From Bidens hawaiensis (taxonomy: Eukaryota; Streptophyta; Magnoliopsida; Asterales; Asteraceae): a stretch of 64,000 bases of DNA. A program made the translations under genes and the position numbers. The notes beneath the pieces were generated by a model. The model searched no databases. It was not told where the DNA came from and was given only the letters and a program-made list of their open reading frames with translations. Location of the stretch: NCBI GenBank assembly GCA_021521415.1, contig JAIQDT010000233.1, positions 1,550,001 through 1,614,000 on the forward strand, read 5' to 3'. Positions 11,106 to 23,024 of this stretch are shown piece by piece (position 1 is the stretch's first letter; each line of letters begins with the position of its first letter).

Positions 11106-11248
11106 GTGGTTCAATAATGCAAGAGTATTGTCCCATATGTCACTCTTGTGAAGTTCTCTATGAGGACCCTAAACCTATTCCCAACTCAAATGCAACAACT
11201 ATCACTGTTACTGATGATTTGCAAGATGATGATGCTTCTATTTCATCA

Positions 11249-11280
11249 TCTAACTAATTAATTCTATTTGATTTATGCAG
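11249..11280 (+). promoter_or_regulatory. Possible 3' splice site at the gag-pol boundary of copia A
   Basis: The gag frame ends with TAA at 11255-11257. Then come TCTAACTAATT (branch-point-like), a T-rich stretch and TTTATGCAG, with the pol frame starting right after the AG at 11281. Pol is in a different frame from gag and has its own TGA at 11269-11271, so a simple ribosomal frameshift cannot join them. Copia B shows the same pattern. Confidence 0.45.
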
Positions 11281-12345
11281 GAACAATCCACACCTATCAA
11301 TGATATATGGTACATAGACAGTGGATGTTCCAAGCGTATGACATGTGACAAGAGGTCTCTAGTCAACTATGAAGAAAAATTTGAAAGCCCTGTTGCATTT
11401 GGAACCGATTAAAATGGAGGGAAGATAGTGGGTAAAGGTATTCTGACTAACGGCAAGGTTTCATTTGATAATGTCTTTTATGTGGAAGGATTTCAATATA
11501 ACCTTTTGAGCATCTCTCAACTGTGTGATAAGGGTTATAAGGTTGGATTTGATGATTCTCATTGTTTCATCCTCAAACTTGAATATGTGATTCCTCCAGA
11601 TATGATTATGATGATGGCTCCTAGGAATGGTAATCTGTATGAATTGAGGATGAAGGATGCAGTTTCTAGGGGTGGAACTTGTTTTGTATCTAAAGCCACT
11701 GAAAATAAGACCAAATTGTGACACAGAAAGGTTTGTCATGTTAATATAATGAACATGAACAAACTTGTTAAGGGTGAGCATGGAATTGGTTTACCTACAA
11801 GAGAGTTCAAGCTAGATGACAAATGCATTTCATGTCAAAAGGGTAAGCAGCATAAGTCCACACACAAAGAAAAACTTGTGAATTCAATTGACAACATACT
11901 AGAATTGCTTCACATGGATCATTTTGGTCCTGTGAGTGTTCCTAGTATAGGAAAGAAGAGGTATTGCTTGATGATAATTGATGACTTTTCAAGATACACA
12001 TGGGCTTATTTTCTAAATACCAAAGATGAGGTTGCTGAACTTATCAAAAACTGTGTGACAAGGATTGAGAATCAGTTGGATGTAAAGGTAAAGGTTATGA
12101 GAAGTGACAATGGAACTGAGTTCAAAAATGGGGTAATGAATGAGTTTTACAATGCAAAAGGAATGACTTAACAATTCAGTTCCCCTAGAACTCCTAAACA
12201 AAATGGTGTAGCTGAAAGAAGAAACATAACACTCATTGAAGCTACAAGGACCATGTTAGCAGAAGTTTTTCTACCTGTTACTTTTTGGGCAGAAGCCATC
12301 AATACAGCCTGCTATGTTCAGAATGGGGTCCTACTAAACAAAAGT
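11281..12345 (+). pseudogene. pol: copia A pol: aspartic protease and integrase
   Basis: Starts with the protease active-site region WYIDSGCSKRMT (Asp codon at 11317). The GAG-pre-integrase region follows, with the Zn ligands HRK...CH and CISCQKGK (11724-11835). The integrase core has the three acidic residues in LLHMDHFGPV (about 11908-11937), RSDNGTEFKN (about 12100-12129) and GVAERRN (about 12208-12228). Stops occur at about 11410, 11719 (at the expected Trp of the LWHR motif) and 12169, and a frameshift near 12345. Protease processes Gag-Pol and integrase inserts cDNA; this copy can no longer make either. Confidence 0.9.
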
Positions 12346-13230
12346 CAAGACAGACTCCATATTAAATCTTGTACAAAAGAAAGCCTTACATCAATTTTCT
12401 CAAACCTTTTGGTTGCAAGTGCTCACTTTTGAATACCATTGACTATCTCAACAAGTTTCAATCAAAATCGTTGGAGTGTTTCTTTGTTGGATATTCAACA
12501 CACTCAAAAGCATATAGAGTATATGTTAATGATCATTCGAGTGTTATTGGGTCCTCTGATATGATATTCAATGAAAATCAGTTTAATACTGTGGATGGGC
12601 ATATTGGCTATTTGACCTTGAGAAATTAATCAAGTCTTTCAAGATTTATCCTGAAGATTTTGATGAAACTCTTTACAAGACAAGTGTCCAAGTGGAAAAT
12701 TCTGAAAAGAAATTTTATTTGGACAAACTGTGGTCCAAGGTTGTTGGTAAAAGGACTGAATATAAATTAATTAAGGATACCTCAAATGCTGAAAATGAAC
12801 AAGTTCAAGATCAAAATCAAGAACATGTTATTCAAGACAATCAATATGTTCAGTATGATCATGCACTGAATGAGGAAGATCCTAGCAATCAACAAGAATA
12901 GAGTCAAGAACAGGCAAATAGAGAAGCAAGATTTAGAACTTTTTTTCAAAACTTGAACATTAGAAATAATGTTGCATCTTCTTCACAACAGTTTACTAAA
13001 GAAGCTCCTGAATTCCATGATGTAGCTACAGAATTGATCATTGATGAACCTGATCTCGATGATACAAATCTTGACTCAAATATGTCTACTGATGTGGTAG
13101 TGCAAACTTCTTTTGTTAAGATAAATCATCCACCTGAAAAAATCATTGGAGACATCAATGAAAGAGTAACCAGAAGTGCATCGGAATCTACAAACATCTG
13201 TTTGTACTCCTGCTTTCTATCCTAAGTTCA
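12346..13230 (+). pseudogene. copia A integrase C-terminal region and linker to RT
   Basis: The segment holds the conserved FGCKCSLLNTIDYLNKF, FFVGYSTHSKAYRVY block of copia integrases (about 12400-12535). A long acidic, Asn- and Gln-rich linker with weak conservation follows (12640-13230). Three frame changes and several stops break it. Nothing else is recognisable in the linker. Confidence 0.75.
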
Positions 13231-14760
13231 ACCAAGAACATTGTTCAAGCTTTAAAAGACAATAGTTGGGTAGAAGAAATGCAAGAGGAGTTGGCTCAAT
13301 TCAGGGATTTGCAAGTGTGGGAACTTGTAGACAAGCCAAGAGGAAAGTATGCTATTGGAACTAAGTGGGTTTTTAGGAACAAGGGAGGTGAGAGAGGCAT
13401 TGCTATAAATAACAAGGCCAGACTAGTTGCACTAGGCTGCCACAAGAGGAAGTAATTAACATTGAAGAAGTTTTTACACCAGTGCCAAGGCTAGAAGCAA
13501 TCAAAATTTTTCTAGCCTATGTTGCTTCTAAAAATATTAAAGTGTTTCAATTGGATGTTAAAAATGCATTTCTTAATGGGATGATTGAAGAGGAGGTGTA
13601 TGTGGCTCAACCTCGAGGCTTTGAGGACCCTGATTTTCCAAATAGAGTCTATAAACTGAACAAACCTCTATATGGTTTATATCAAGCTCCAAGGGCTTGG
13701 TATGATGAGTAATCAAATCACTTGCTTGTTAATGGCTTTCAAAGGGGAGCCATTGACAAGACCCTATTCTACAAAACAAAAGGAAGAGATTTACTCCTTC
13801 TACAAGTTCATGTAGGTGACATCATCTTTGGATCAATCAATGAACAAATGTGCCTTGAATTTGAAGAAGTCATGAAATCCAAATACTGTATGAGCTCCAT
13901 GGGTGAAATGAATTTCTCTCAGGGTCTGCAAGTTCAACAAAAGAAGGATGGCATATTCATTTGCCAGTCAAAGTATGTGCAGAACATTCTAAACAAGTTC
14001 AAGTGTCAAGATCTAAAGACTGCTTCAACTCCAATGGACACACATAAAAAGATAATTGCTGATGAAAAAGCGGAGTCTATTGATGAGCATGAGTATAGAG
14101 AACATATTGGTTCACTAATGTATCTGACTGCTTCTAGATCATATATTATATTTGTTGTATGTGTATGTGCAAGATTCCAGTTAAATCCTAAGATGTCTTA
14201 TATCACTGCTGTCAAGGGGATCTTTAGATACTTGAAAGGAAAACTTGATCTAGGAATATGGTATCCAAAGAACCATTCCTTTGATCTAATTGCTTATATT
14301 GACAGTGATTATGATGGATTCAACATGAGTAGAAAGTCAACATCTAGTGGATGTCAATTTTTGGGTGACAGGCTAGTGTCTTGGTAGTGCAAGAAGCAAA
14401 CTACAATGTCCATCTCAACTGCTGAAGCTGAGTACATTCTTGCATCTACCTTCTATGCACAAGTTCTTTGGATTCATAACCAATTGTTGGATTATGGTTT
14501 CAATTTCTTGAACACCCCTATTTTCATTGATAATACTGTTGCACTGATTATTGTAAGAAATCCAGTTCAACACTCTTAAGACCAAGTACATTGAAATCAG
14601 ACATCATTTCATTAGAGATTGTAATGAGAAAGGTTTGATTGAAATAAAAAGAGTTGACACTAGTGACAATTTGGCTGACCTATTCACCAAGTCACTAGAT
14701 AAAACCAAATTCAACTTTCTCTTGAAAGCATTGGGCATGATCAACTCTGCTGAGGTCTGA
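13231..14760 (+). pseudogene. copia A reverse transcriptase and RNase H
   Basis: Blocks in order: NSWVEEMQEELAQF, KWVFRNK, a frameshift near 13455-13480, FQLDVKNAFLNG, LYGLYQAPRAW, and the catalytic box read as VHVGDIIFGS, where the expected YVDD has become HVGD so that an essential Asp is lost. RNase H residues are visible in AYIDSDYDGF, STAEAEY and FIDNTVAL. Stops at about 13710 and 14386 (at a Trp codon) and frame changes after 14570. The end LADLFTKSLDKTKFNFLLKA and stop at 14758-14760 match the end of copia pol. Confidence 0.92.
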
Positions 14761-16250
14761 TTAATGATGTGTGCTCTTGTGCTAACTGATTATCTTTAAA
14801 TTGTCTTGAGAGTGAAAGTAGTGATTATGTGCATGTTTAACTGATTTGTGCTCTTTTAATGATTATTCGTGTGACTTATGTGTTTAAGATGCTTAAGTTG
14901 CTTAAAATCAATAAATGTGTGTGATATCAGGATAAGTATTTGAAATGGTCTATTTTGTGTGTGCTTATCTATTGTTTTAATTATGTGAATAATCTGATAT
15001 GATAAAGTGGTTAGGATAGGATAGGCTTTGCATAATTTGTGTGGAGTCTGCTTGTTTTGATTGTATATTTCATGTTATGATTGTTTTTTATTACGTTACT
15101 TACTGTTTGTGTCAAATTATGTCTTTGTGGAATTGCATGCTCAAATGAAAAGTTTTTCAAGAAAATATTACTCAAAACATTTTTAACAAAAATAGAGCAA
15201 GTTGAAATGGTGTTGAGACATGATAAGATTATTCAGTTCAAGCTTTGTAGAAGCTTAAATGGTTGTAAATGGAAATTGATCCAACCTTTTCGAAAATGAT
15301 AGTACATTGGTTATTTATGCTAATCATATGGATTTAATAGGCTAAAAAGACAATTAGTACTGTCATTGATATGTATGGTTGCTTTCCATGATGTGTAAAA
15401 TCTAAGTTGATATAAACATAACGAATATGGTAATATTAATGTGGAGATACATTGTTGTTTATGCATGTTTCAAGATAAATCTCTCCGGATGATAGGCAAG
15501 AAAGTAACTACCCAGTCATACAGCCTGTTGGTATTTGGTCACCAAAATGATTCATTTTATACATATGAAAAAGAACAAATGTGAACTACGTTTATTTTTA
15601 TCAACCAAAAGTTCAGATGTTCACAAATTTTATAAAAATGCAAACATGAGGGTTAATACTAGAACTACAGGGGTGGGGGGAATAATATAGAGTCCTTTAA
15701 ACATTCCGAATGAAAGGCCAGTAAGTCTGACTTGCGTGGCATGTAAGTCCAACGTTCAACCTCAATAATGTTTGAAGTTTTGAAATAAAAATTTTAAATC
15801 AATTTAACTGTTCTGTCAAAAAAAAATACTTTTGACCAAATATCAGGGGGTTGAAGTCAAATTGGGGTGATCTGGGGAAAGCCAAATAAGCCTTGAGAAG
15901 AAATACGAGACATCATATTACACTTAGTGTTGTCCATTTTTGAATTATGCTAAACAATTGAACATTAAATCATATATCCAATAAGCAATGAAAATCATGG
16001 TAAGTCTAGACCTGTTGTTAACCTGTCTGATATGTCACAATAATGTTGAGAATGAAGTATTGAGAGGCAACTTAACCAATATGATCCTATGTTGAGATCT
16101 TTTCAGATAGGAAAGGAAATGAAGTGAAATATAACTGAAATTTGATCTCTTAATGCACCATTTGCTCTTAAACAATGAATTTTAATGATAAAACTGTGTG
16201 AGAAATGGTTTATGGCAAAAAGAGTTGCATTTTAACCTTGAAAAAGTCGA
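14761..16250 (+). other. copia A spacer between pol and 3' ORF, first half
   Basis: About 1.5 kb without a convincing gene; a 72-codon frame at 15081-15299 is low-complexity and probably chance. The stretch 15490-15900 is collinear with the spacer of copia B read in sense. Shared landmarks include CCAGTCATAC, ATGTAAGYC and GTCAWRTTGGGGTGATYTGG. It is non-coding in both elements. Confidence 0.6.
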
Positions 16251-16254
16251 AAAA

Positions 16255-17390
16255 GTCTGAATCTGTCAATACTAGAAAGCTTAAATGAATTTCAAACTTT
16301 CTAGCACACTTAGTTAGTTTACAGGTTGTTTAAACTCATTCTAACAAGCATGTGAATATGTTGATTCTAGCAAGCTTTGATGATTTCTGAACTATTCCAG
16401 CAAACTTAGTTGTTTTATAGGATGTTTAGGTCATTCTAGCAAGCTTTACATTTGAATATGTTTTTACTAGCAAGCTTTAATATTCTTGGACTATTCTAGC
16501 AAACTTAGCTATTTTGATTGAATGCTTAAGATATTCTAGCAAGCTTAATGATTATTTTTATTTAAATGAATTATTCATGTATTTTCGGGTAGGCTTTGAT
16601 AAATTAATGCTTTCGAGTAAACTTAGATGTTTAGAAAGTTAGGAGTGTCTAGCACACTTGATGATTATGTGATACATGTCTGATTATGTTTTACATGTCT
16701 ATTTTGAGTAAGCTTTGTTGTTTTATTTAAAATTTAGATTTGTCTAGCGTACTTCATAGATTTTTGTGTTATTTTCAGAAATTACAAGAGTTGACTAGCA
16801 AATTTATGCTTAGAGCACACTTGTAAAATGTTAATTCATTCCAAGTGTTCTCCTAGCATACTTGTAAACTTCAAAAAATTCCCAGCAAACTTCACTTTTC
16901 GGGTACACTTTGTGTTTAGAGCATACTTTATATATTAAATGATAAATAAGTCTTCTCTAGCACACTTTGCACTCTTAAAGTATTTTCGGGCACACTTTTG
17001 TTTTAAAGTGTACTAGAATGATTATTTGTTAATTTTAGAAGTTTTTCGGGTAAGGTTTGCAATATTCAGATATTTTAGCAAGGTTAACAATTAGAAATAT
17101 ACCTAAGTTATTATTTGGGATTCTTTATTAATTCCTAGCAAGGTTGCCTATTTGATGTCTTATACTTGATTATTTTACTTGTGATTTATTTCTTGAGTAG
17201 TCTTGTATATTCGAGTAAGCTTCCTTGATGTTATCCACTTAGTGTTATTTTTAATTACTTTATATATCTAAACAATTCTAGAACGATCAAGCTTTGCAAA
17301 TGGACATTACCTAGCAAGCTTTGAAAAATAAATTTTCCTAGCAATCTCTTAATACAGGAAACCTTATCGAGTAAGCTTTATGCTGTTATA
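16255..17390 (+). repeat. Dispersed motif array TAGCAARSTT upstream of the 3' ORF of copia A
   Basis: About 28 variants of a 10-base motif in 1.1 kb. Exact TAGCAAGCTT occurs at 16368, 16437, 16468, 16537 and 17312; variants include AGCAAACTT, AGCACACTT, AGCAAGGTT and GAGTAAGCTT. Spacing is irregular, mostly 25-60 bp, and the sequence between is unrelated, so this is not a tandem repeat. The same family of motif reappears in the 3' LTR (40128-40640). A TATA box follows 70 bp after the array. Confidence 0.8.
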
Positions 17391-17463
17391 TTTAAAAATT
17401 GAAATTTTGGCACTATTCATGAGCAAAACGACAAAATGCATTTAAAACCCACCTACAAAAAGG

Positions 17464-17838
17464 TATAAAAGATGGACTTAGAGAAATTTTCACATTTTAT
17501 TTCTCTCCCTTCCCAGTTTTGCATTATTATCGCTACTCTTGTTCCAGAATCCCAAACATTTAGCTAAATCCCTACCCTAAATTGACCATCCCTCAAACTC
17601 CAACTCGGTAAGCATCAATTGATGATTTTCGGACACTGATTATATGGAATTGGGCAGTTGATTTTCATCTTAACTAACTTCATTGTTTTAATGTGTAGGT
17701 TAACAATTTGTCGAAGAACAGGTTCATAAATAAAATCTTTCTTTTCTTCTTCATATTGTTACTTTTTACATCTCAAAGTTATGAACTATATATAATAATT
17801 TCTACTTTGAAAATGTTTGTGTTTGTGTATGTACAGAG
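17464..17838 (+). promoter_or_regulatory. Candidate internal promoter and leader intron for the copia A 3' ORF
   Basis: TATAAAAG at 17464-17471 follows the motif array and precedes a leader with pyrimidine-rich TTTCTCTCCCTTCCC (about 17500). A donor-like GTAAGC at 17608 and an acceptor-like TGTACAG ending at 17836 would remove about 230 bases and leave the ATG at 17839 two bases into the next exon. The LTR of the same element has a comparable TATAAAAG at 40789 after its own motif array. Transcription is inferred. Confidence 0.5.
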
Positions 17839-19417
17839 ATGGCGGTTGTTCCAACATATCCGTTAGAGAAGAAACACAATATATGTGATCTTCTTCAAGT
17901 AACTGACGATAACTGACCAGTAGAACCGATGATCCGGTGGTTACAACAATCGAATATCCGTTTTGCCCTAACGGAGAGTCTAGTCTTCTACAGGAATCAT
18001 CCGTTGGACTTCTGGTACTCTGCCGAATTACACAATGATCCAGGAGGTAAGCGGATAGAGGCTACAGTGGCACACCATGAGATTATAAGAATGGAACAAC
18101 TTATATGGGCAAGCCTGTAACTACAAGATAATGTGCAGAACCCAATACACTTCAAAACTGATCACTTGTTATAGATATTCCAAGAAACGATGGGATATCA
18201 GGGTGACGTCCATGAGGGACAACTCAAAAGGGGAATGTTCCCTAATGTGTACCATTTCATGATACACCACATCGTGCAAGGGCTTGGACAGAGGAAAGGG
18301 TCATGGACTTTGATGAGTCGTGATCTTGCTAATGCCACAGTGGTTGTCATCTTCAGACATCCATTCAACTTTTCAAAGATGATATTTGAAGGCTTAGCTG
18401 CAAACTTGCAGAAGGAAGACAAAGATAAATTCTTCGTTTATCCAAGATTTCTACAGATCATTTTCATTCAAGTGTCACCTGATTTTCTAACTATTGGAAC
18501 AACACATATTTTGCAAGATCCTAATGTCTATAAGAGGATAGCAAAGTTGGCATCAACAAGCCGATTCAACTCTGATGTAGAGTTTGATCTTTTGCCATGG
18601 CTTGGGAACAAGAATTTGGCTATCATGCATGTTCCAGACATAAGTTCTGAGGAGGAAGACAGTAAAAGTGATGGTGAATTTGATGATGACTCTGATGATG
18701 GTAATGATGGAAGTGCTGGAGGAGATGGAGGACTTGAAGGAAATTCGATTGATGATGAGGTTGTTGATGCCGAAGCACAGGGGGAGATTTTGAACCAACA
18801 CTTACCTACACCACCAGCCTCACCCAATAGCCCGCCCCAACAACAAATCCCATCCCCACCACAAGAAAATGGATCTTTTATCCCATCCCCACCCATACAA
18901 ACCCAATCACCACCAAGCCAAACCCAAAGCCCACCCCTAATCCAAAACCAAGACCAAACCCAACCACAAACCCAAAGCCTACCCTTAACGCAAATCCCAA
19001 ACCAACCTATTATCCAAACCCAAGACCTACCCTTCCATGAACCATATATTCCAGAACACATCCCAGCATATCTAATAAACCAGCCTAACACACCCTACCA
19101 ATGCCCTACCCAAACCCAAACCACTGACCAACCAACATTTGAAATCACCCATACCTTCACACCCATAATCCAAACTGTTAACCCGTTACCCTCCACAAGC
19201 ACAATGTCATTGAAAGCCCACCACATGAACCTACCCAACCCCAAACAACAATCACTGACCCATTTTCAGATACACCTTTCCGATCCCCTTCCCCTGGTGC
19301 TTCGTTGTTTAGCAGATACATGGATGTGGCGATCGAGAACACTGGTTTGGAAATGAGGAATGCTGAATTGACAAAAGAAAATGAAGATTTGAAATCACAG
19401 TTGGCACAGGCACAACT
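17839..19417 (+). pseudogene. copia A 3' ORF, N-terminal part (interrupted by copia B)
   Basis: Starts at 17839 (MAVVPTYPLEKKHNI) and has stops near 17914, 18118 and 18172. It aligns with the 721-residue 3' ORF product of copia B: EKKHNI with DKKHNI, then FNFSKMIFEGL with FNYLELIFDHL, and KFFVYPRFLQIIF with KFLMYPRFLQLII. After this conserved domain comes an acidic Ser/Asp/Gly region (about 18640-18770), then a long Pro/Gln-rich region (18800-19200). A frameshift near 19205 leads into a heptad-rich stretch (ELTKENEDLKSQLAQAQ) cut at 19417 by copia B. The protein continues at 34296. I recall similar proteins encoded downstream of pol in Asteraceae copia elements; their function is unknown to me. 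Confidence 0.8.
19413..19417 (+). other. Left target-site duplication of copia B
   Basis: CAACT precedes the copia B LTR; CAGCT follows it at 34291-34295. One of five bases differs, as can happen with age. Removing copia B and one copy restores the reading of the copia A 3' ORF across the join, which supports the insertion point. Confidence 0.75.
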
Positions 19418-19935
19418 TGTTGGGTCCCGGATTAACAATCAATAACAATTAACAGATCTCAGATCTGTGAATATCCGATTAGAACATCTAAGGATCTAGC
19501 TCATAATTAACCTTAATTTAATGTTATGTATGTGTATATATTATCAATATATTAGATTAATAATGTTAAGGTGAAGCTTGAGAGAGAGCAATTACTCAAA
19601 AACTCTTTTTCTCAACTCTTTAAAACTAAACTATACATTAAAGTGAAAAGTAGTTAACTATATATAAAAGGTGATCTTGTTCGCTAACATTCCCTAGCGA
19701 ACTAGCTTCCCCTTCGTTACATAAATTGAAATAACGAACCACCCCCTGATTCGTTAACATCCCCTAACGAATCAGGAGGGAATACATTATAATGTCTTAG
19801 TTCGATAACATCCCTAGCGAACTAGACTTAACCTTAACGAACTAGTTAATAATTAACATTAAATATTACATTAATTAATAAATAAAACATTAACGATAAA
19901 TACAAACACTCTAGACGCAAAACCGTGCACTAACA
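19418..19935 (-). repeat. 3' LTR of copia B
   Basis: Begins TGTTGGGTCC and ends ACTAACA in plus-strand reading, the same length as the 5' LTR. It has the same three inverted-repeat dyads (19676-19705, 19746-19775 and 19798-19825). On the minus strand a TATATATA-like box lies at about 19657-19667, directly downstream of the dyads. Confidence 0.95.
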
Positions 19936-19951
19936 GACACCCCCTCGTCTT
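19936..19951 (-). promoter_or_regulatory. Polypurine tract of copia B
   Basis: On the minus strand AGACGAGGGGGTGTC lies directly next to the start of the 3' LTR. This is the expected place of the plus-strand cDNA primer. Confidence 0.75.
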
Positions 19952-19954
19952 GAG

Positions 19955-20870
19955 CTCTTTGTCTTTAACTTATTTGAAGCGCTTGGACTGCCAGTCTCTG
20001 CAACTATGAATTCCATGTTCATGACACACACAAACGACTCGTTGGAATTGCATAGCCAGGTCGTAATCTTCTTGGCGATCGATCAAAATCTGCTTCCTAT
20101 ATAGCACATCATTGTCTGTCTCTGATAAAGTAACCAACCACATCGGGTCGATTATCTTGATGAGCTCGGTCTGCAGTCCTTAACCACGAACAACAACGGC
20201 CTCGCCAGTACGATAGTCATAGTACCAACGGTTGAAAGACAGATAAATATCTTGAGGCATTGTCTTCACAGAAACCTTTTTCATCGTCTTTGGCGGCTTC
20301 ACTTTCAAGACAAGTTTCTTCCAGCCGGTCCTTGGATCAATCTCGTCAATGCGCTTACGTCTTGGGACCTGGGGCTTGAAGAATTTGAAACCATGATTGA
20401 CCTCGAATAGTAAGTGTTGATGAAACCACTCAGCCATTCGGTAACCCCCACGATTGATAAATGGACGTCTCGCGAGGGTACGTACATCCCAACGCGGTAG
20501 AGTTAAAACATCCATTATCCTCTCGTAATACTGGACACCCTTTTCCTACTTGACTATACATACTTTAAGGTCAGAATCATAAGCCCATGAAACAATATCA
20601 CCGTGTACCTTTTAAACAGTATTGAAGGTAGTCACCTGATTAGCCTCAACCCAAGAAGCAGCAGTATCTTTTCTTTCTTGATCCACATAACGATAAGCAC
20701 TGATAATTTTACCCACTTTATGACGTTTGAACCATCTTTCTACGTCCTCATCAGTCACTTCTTTGAGTGAGGATACTGTTCGCTGCACAACCTTTTCCAA
20801 TTCATCCTCAGTCTCTTTAATTACTTCTTCATGAAATACCGGAGCACCTTGATCAACGTTTGCGTGTTGA
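19955..20870 (-). pseudogene. copia B 3' ORF, C-terminal part
   Basis: After the end of the 721-codon frame at 20853 a different frame continues the protein: EVIKETEDELEKVVQRTVSS (about 20825), DEDVERWFKRHKVGKIISAY, stops near 20612 and 20550, then LTLPRWDVRTLARRPFINRG to VRG ending at 20180, and after that stop a further run to RDWQSKRFK near 19970. The region is rich in Lys/Arg and aromatic residues. No domain recognised. It probably belonged to the same long protein, since the copia A 3' ORF is also much longer than 721 residues (about 1,600 codons in two parts). Confidence 0.6.
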
Positions 20871-23018
20871 TACGTCCAGGTACTCTTCAGCTATCACATC
20901 CTCCATCTCAATCTCTTCATCCTCATAAACAAAATCCGTATTCATAAACAACGGATCAACTTCCAATTCCTCCTCAGTTATCACTTCGACATCAGGCTCA
21001 GTCTCTAAAGTAGTCAACTGATTGTCATTCAGCCCAAGCAGAATCGAAATCTGCTCCCGTGTCAAGGATCTAACCACAAACTCACCAACCTCTATCTCAT
21101 CTCTGTTTACCACACTACGAACCACCCCTGATCCATCAACAAATATCACTGTGTTAGCTGCAATCATTTCAATTGGCTTGGCAGCTGTTGGATCTTGATA
21201 AATAATTATCTGCTTGATCGAATCATCACCGCCACTAACACCTGCACCAGAGGATGAACCATGCGATTGTTTAGGCTCACCTCCTGCATCAGATTCGTCA
21301 GGATCATCATCGTCATTCTTAAGTTTCTTGAGGGCATCTTCTTTACAAGTTAATTGTAAAATCAACTCTTCTTGTTCCTTTAATTTCACCCCCTGTGACT
21401 CAACAATCGTACGCAACGACTTAGTCTCCTTCTGACAGAAAGAAATATAACTCATCATTCGTCGTTGATTCTCCATGAGTCGTTCTTGAGTTTGAAGATC
21501 AGCTGCCATTTGATTTTCATATAGATGTAGCAGGTTTAGCAGCATTTCAGTTTGACGACCTGGTGGCAAGTTGTATACGGATGGATGAACAGGTTGAACA
21601 GGTCCTTGAGGCCGAGTGATTCTCATGAATGAGACATCACTAGGCGGATGTGGAGGAAGAGTAGTTGTTGGCGGAGGAGGAGGTATCATTGATGTAGTAG
21701 AAGATACTGTAGACAATACAGCAGGAGGCCTCGGTATCTCGGTTAACGTCATTTGAGGAATAAGACCGAGCCTCTCATGTGACACCAACGTCGTCGTTAA
21801 AGTAAGCATCGGAATGCTAGTAGTTAGCGGCACCGCCGAGCTTTGAGGAGTTGATTGACGTGGTGGTGGGGTTCCAATGATTACCCCAGCCCCAGCAGAC
21901 ACACGGGGCTTCTTTGATGGTTCACCAGTAGCTACAGCTTTACCCTTTCTTTTTCTTTCCAGCTGAGCTTTCGTGGTGGCTGCTAGAGCAGCATCGACTG
22001 CATCTTGTTGTTCTTTAAGAGTTCGTTCACCAGCTCCACCAGCACCATCATTCCCATCATTATTACCATCATCATCTCCACCATCATTGTTCCCACCTTC
22101 TCCCCCTTCACGCTCGGAATCCGAATCATCGTGGATCCAGCGCTCATTAGGAGGACATACATAATCCGGATTGATTATATGACCAATCATCCGTTTGTCC
22201 TGTGGCTTTTCCTTTCTATAAATTAACATACGATGTACCGTTTCAGCTTTCATATGTTCCATATCAAGAACATCGTTCACCAACGTTCGATCAATCACCA
22301 AATTCGGAATCAAATCCTGAATAATTAGCTGTAAAAAGCGAGGGTACATCAAGAACTTCTTTGACTGTAGAGTTTGCTGAACCTGCTCTTTCAGATGATC
22401 AAAGATGAGTTCTAAGTAGTTGAAGGGCTTGTTCAGGATTAGAGCAACAAACGCCAACTGCAAACTTAGTCTACACTCATCAAACCCACCGCGACGTCCA
22501 CTCATACAATGAAGTAGAACATGCAACAGATATTTGTATGGTGGACACAACCCATTCTTGTTCAGCATAGATTTACGAATATCACCACCATAGTTCAAGC
22601 GTGTGAATAAACCTCTAACCAATGTCCTGTCAAATTCACTCGGGTTATCATCATTATCGTCAAATTGAAGTACCCGACGAATGACCTCAACATCAATCGT
22701 AATTGGAATCTGATTAATTGTAGCTCGAACCCATTTATCTGCCTCAACATATTCCGCTGTGTTCCAAAATTGCCTGATTATACTAAGATACACTTTAGGT
22801 TTAGCAGTAATTGCATAGTGAAACTTTGAACGTCGTAAGAAAGTCAACATAGCTCCAAACGTTTCCAAATCAGTCACATCTTGATCAACATAAGCCCAAA
22901 TGTTGTGCTTTTTATCAAACGGCAATAAGATCACTTCAGCTTGTTGATCTTGTTGTTGTGGTTGTCCTTGTGGAGGTTGTTCTTGTGGTGGTTGATTTTG
23001 TTGTTCTTGATCAGCCAT
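20853..23018 (-). CDS. copia B 3' ORF product (721 aa, accessory nuclear-type protein)
   Basis: Starts at 23018, six bases after an acceptor-like CAG. Residues 1-30 are Gln/Pro-rich. About 35-270 is the domain shared with the copia A 3' ORF, including YLSIIRQFWNTAEY, EVIRRVLQFDD, CPPYKYLLHVLLHCMSGRRG and FLMYPRFLQLIIQD. About 300-330 is an acidic Gly/Asn run. KRKGKAVATGEPSKKPR at about 356-372 looks like a bipartite nuclear-localisation signal. About 380-480 is Pro/Ser/Thr-rich, about 493-567 is heptad-like, and the tail is acidic. There is no transmembrane segment, so an envelope role is unlikely. The family is known to me only as a protein found with Asteraceae copia elements. Function is unknown; DNA or chromatin binding is a guess from the NLS and the motif arrays nearby. 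Confidence 0.8.
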   Translation of the reverse strand: MADQEQQNQPPQEQPPQGQPQQQDQQAEVILLPFDKKHNIWAYVDQDVTDLETFGAMLTFLRRSKFHYAITAKPKVYLSIIRQFWNTAEYVEADKWVRATINQIPITIDVEVIRRVLQFDDNDDNPSEFDRTLVRGLFTRLNYGGDIRKSMLNKNGLCPPYKYLLHVLLHCMSGRRGGFDECRLSLQLAFVALILNKPFNYLELIFDHLKEQVQQTLQSKKFLMYPRFLQLIIQDLIPNLVIDRTLVNDVLDMEHMKAETVHRMLIYRKEKPQDKRMIGHIINPDYVCPPNERWIHDDSDSEREGGEGGNNDGGDDDGNNDGNDGAGGAGERTLKEQQDAVDAALAATTKAQLERKRKGKAVATGEPSKKPRVSAGAGVIIGTPPPRQSTPQSSAVPLTTSIPMLTLTTTLVSHERLGLIPQMTLTEIPRPPAVLSTVSSTTSMIPPPPPTTTLPPHPPSDVSFMRITRPQGPVQPVHPSVYNLPPGRQTEMLLNLLHLYENQMAADLQTQERLMENQRRMMSYISFCQKETKSLRTIVESQGVKLKEQEELILQLTCKEDALKKLKNDDDDPDESDAGGEPKQSHGSSSGAGVSGGDDSIKQIIIYQDPTAAKPIEMIAANTVIFVDGSGVVRSVVNRDEIEVGEFVVRSLTREQISILLGLNDNQLTTLETEPDVEVITEEELEVDPLFMNTDFVYEDEEIEMEDVIAEEYLDVSTRKR

Positions 23019-23024
23019 GTTTTA

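Noticed and set aside
15081..15299. 72-codon frame in the copia A spacer
   Set aside because: Not conserved in the copia B spacer and low in complexity.
18528..19091. 187-codon minus-strand frame rich in Trp and Gly
   Set aside because: Antisense of the Pro/Gln-rich part of the copia A 3' ORF; composition explains its length.
20853..23018. Envelope-like gene as reported downstream of pol in some plant copia elements
   Set aside because: No signal peptide or hydrophobic membrane segment; instead NLS-like and coiled-coil features.
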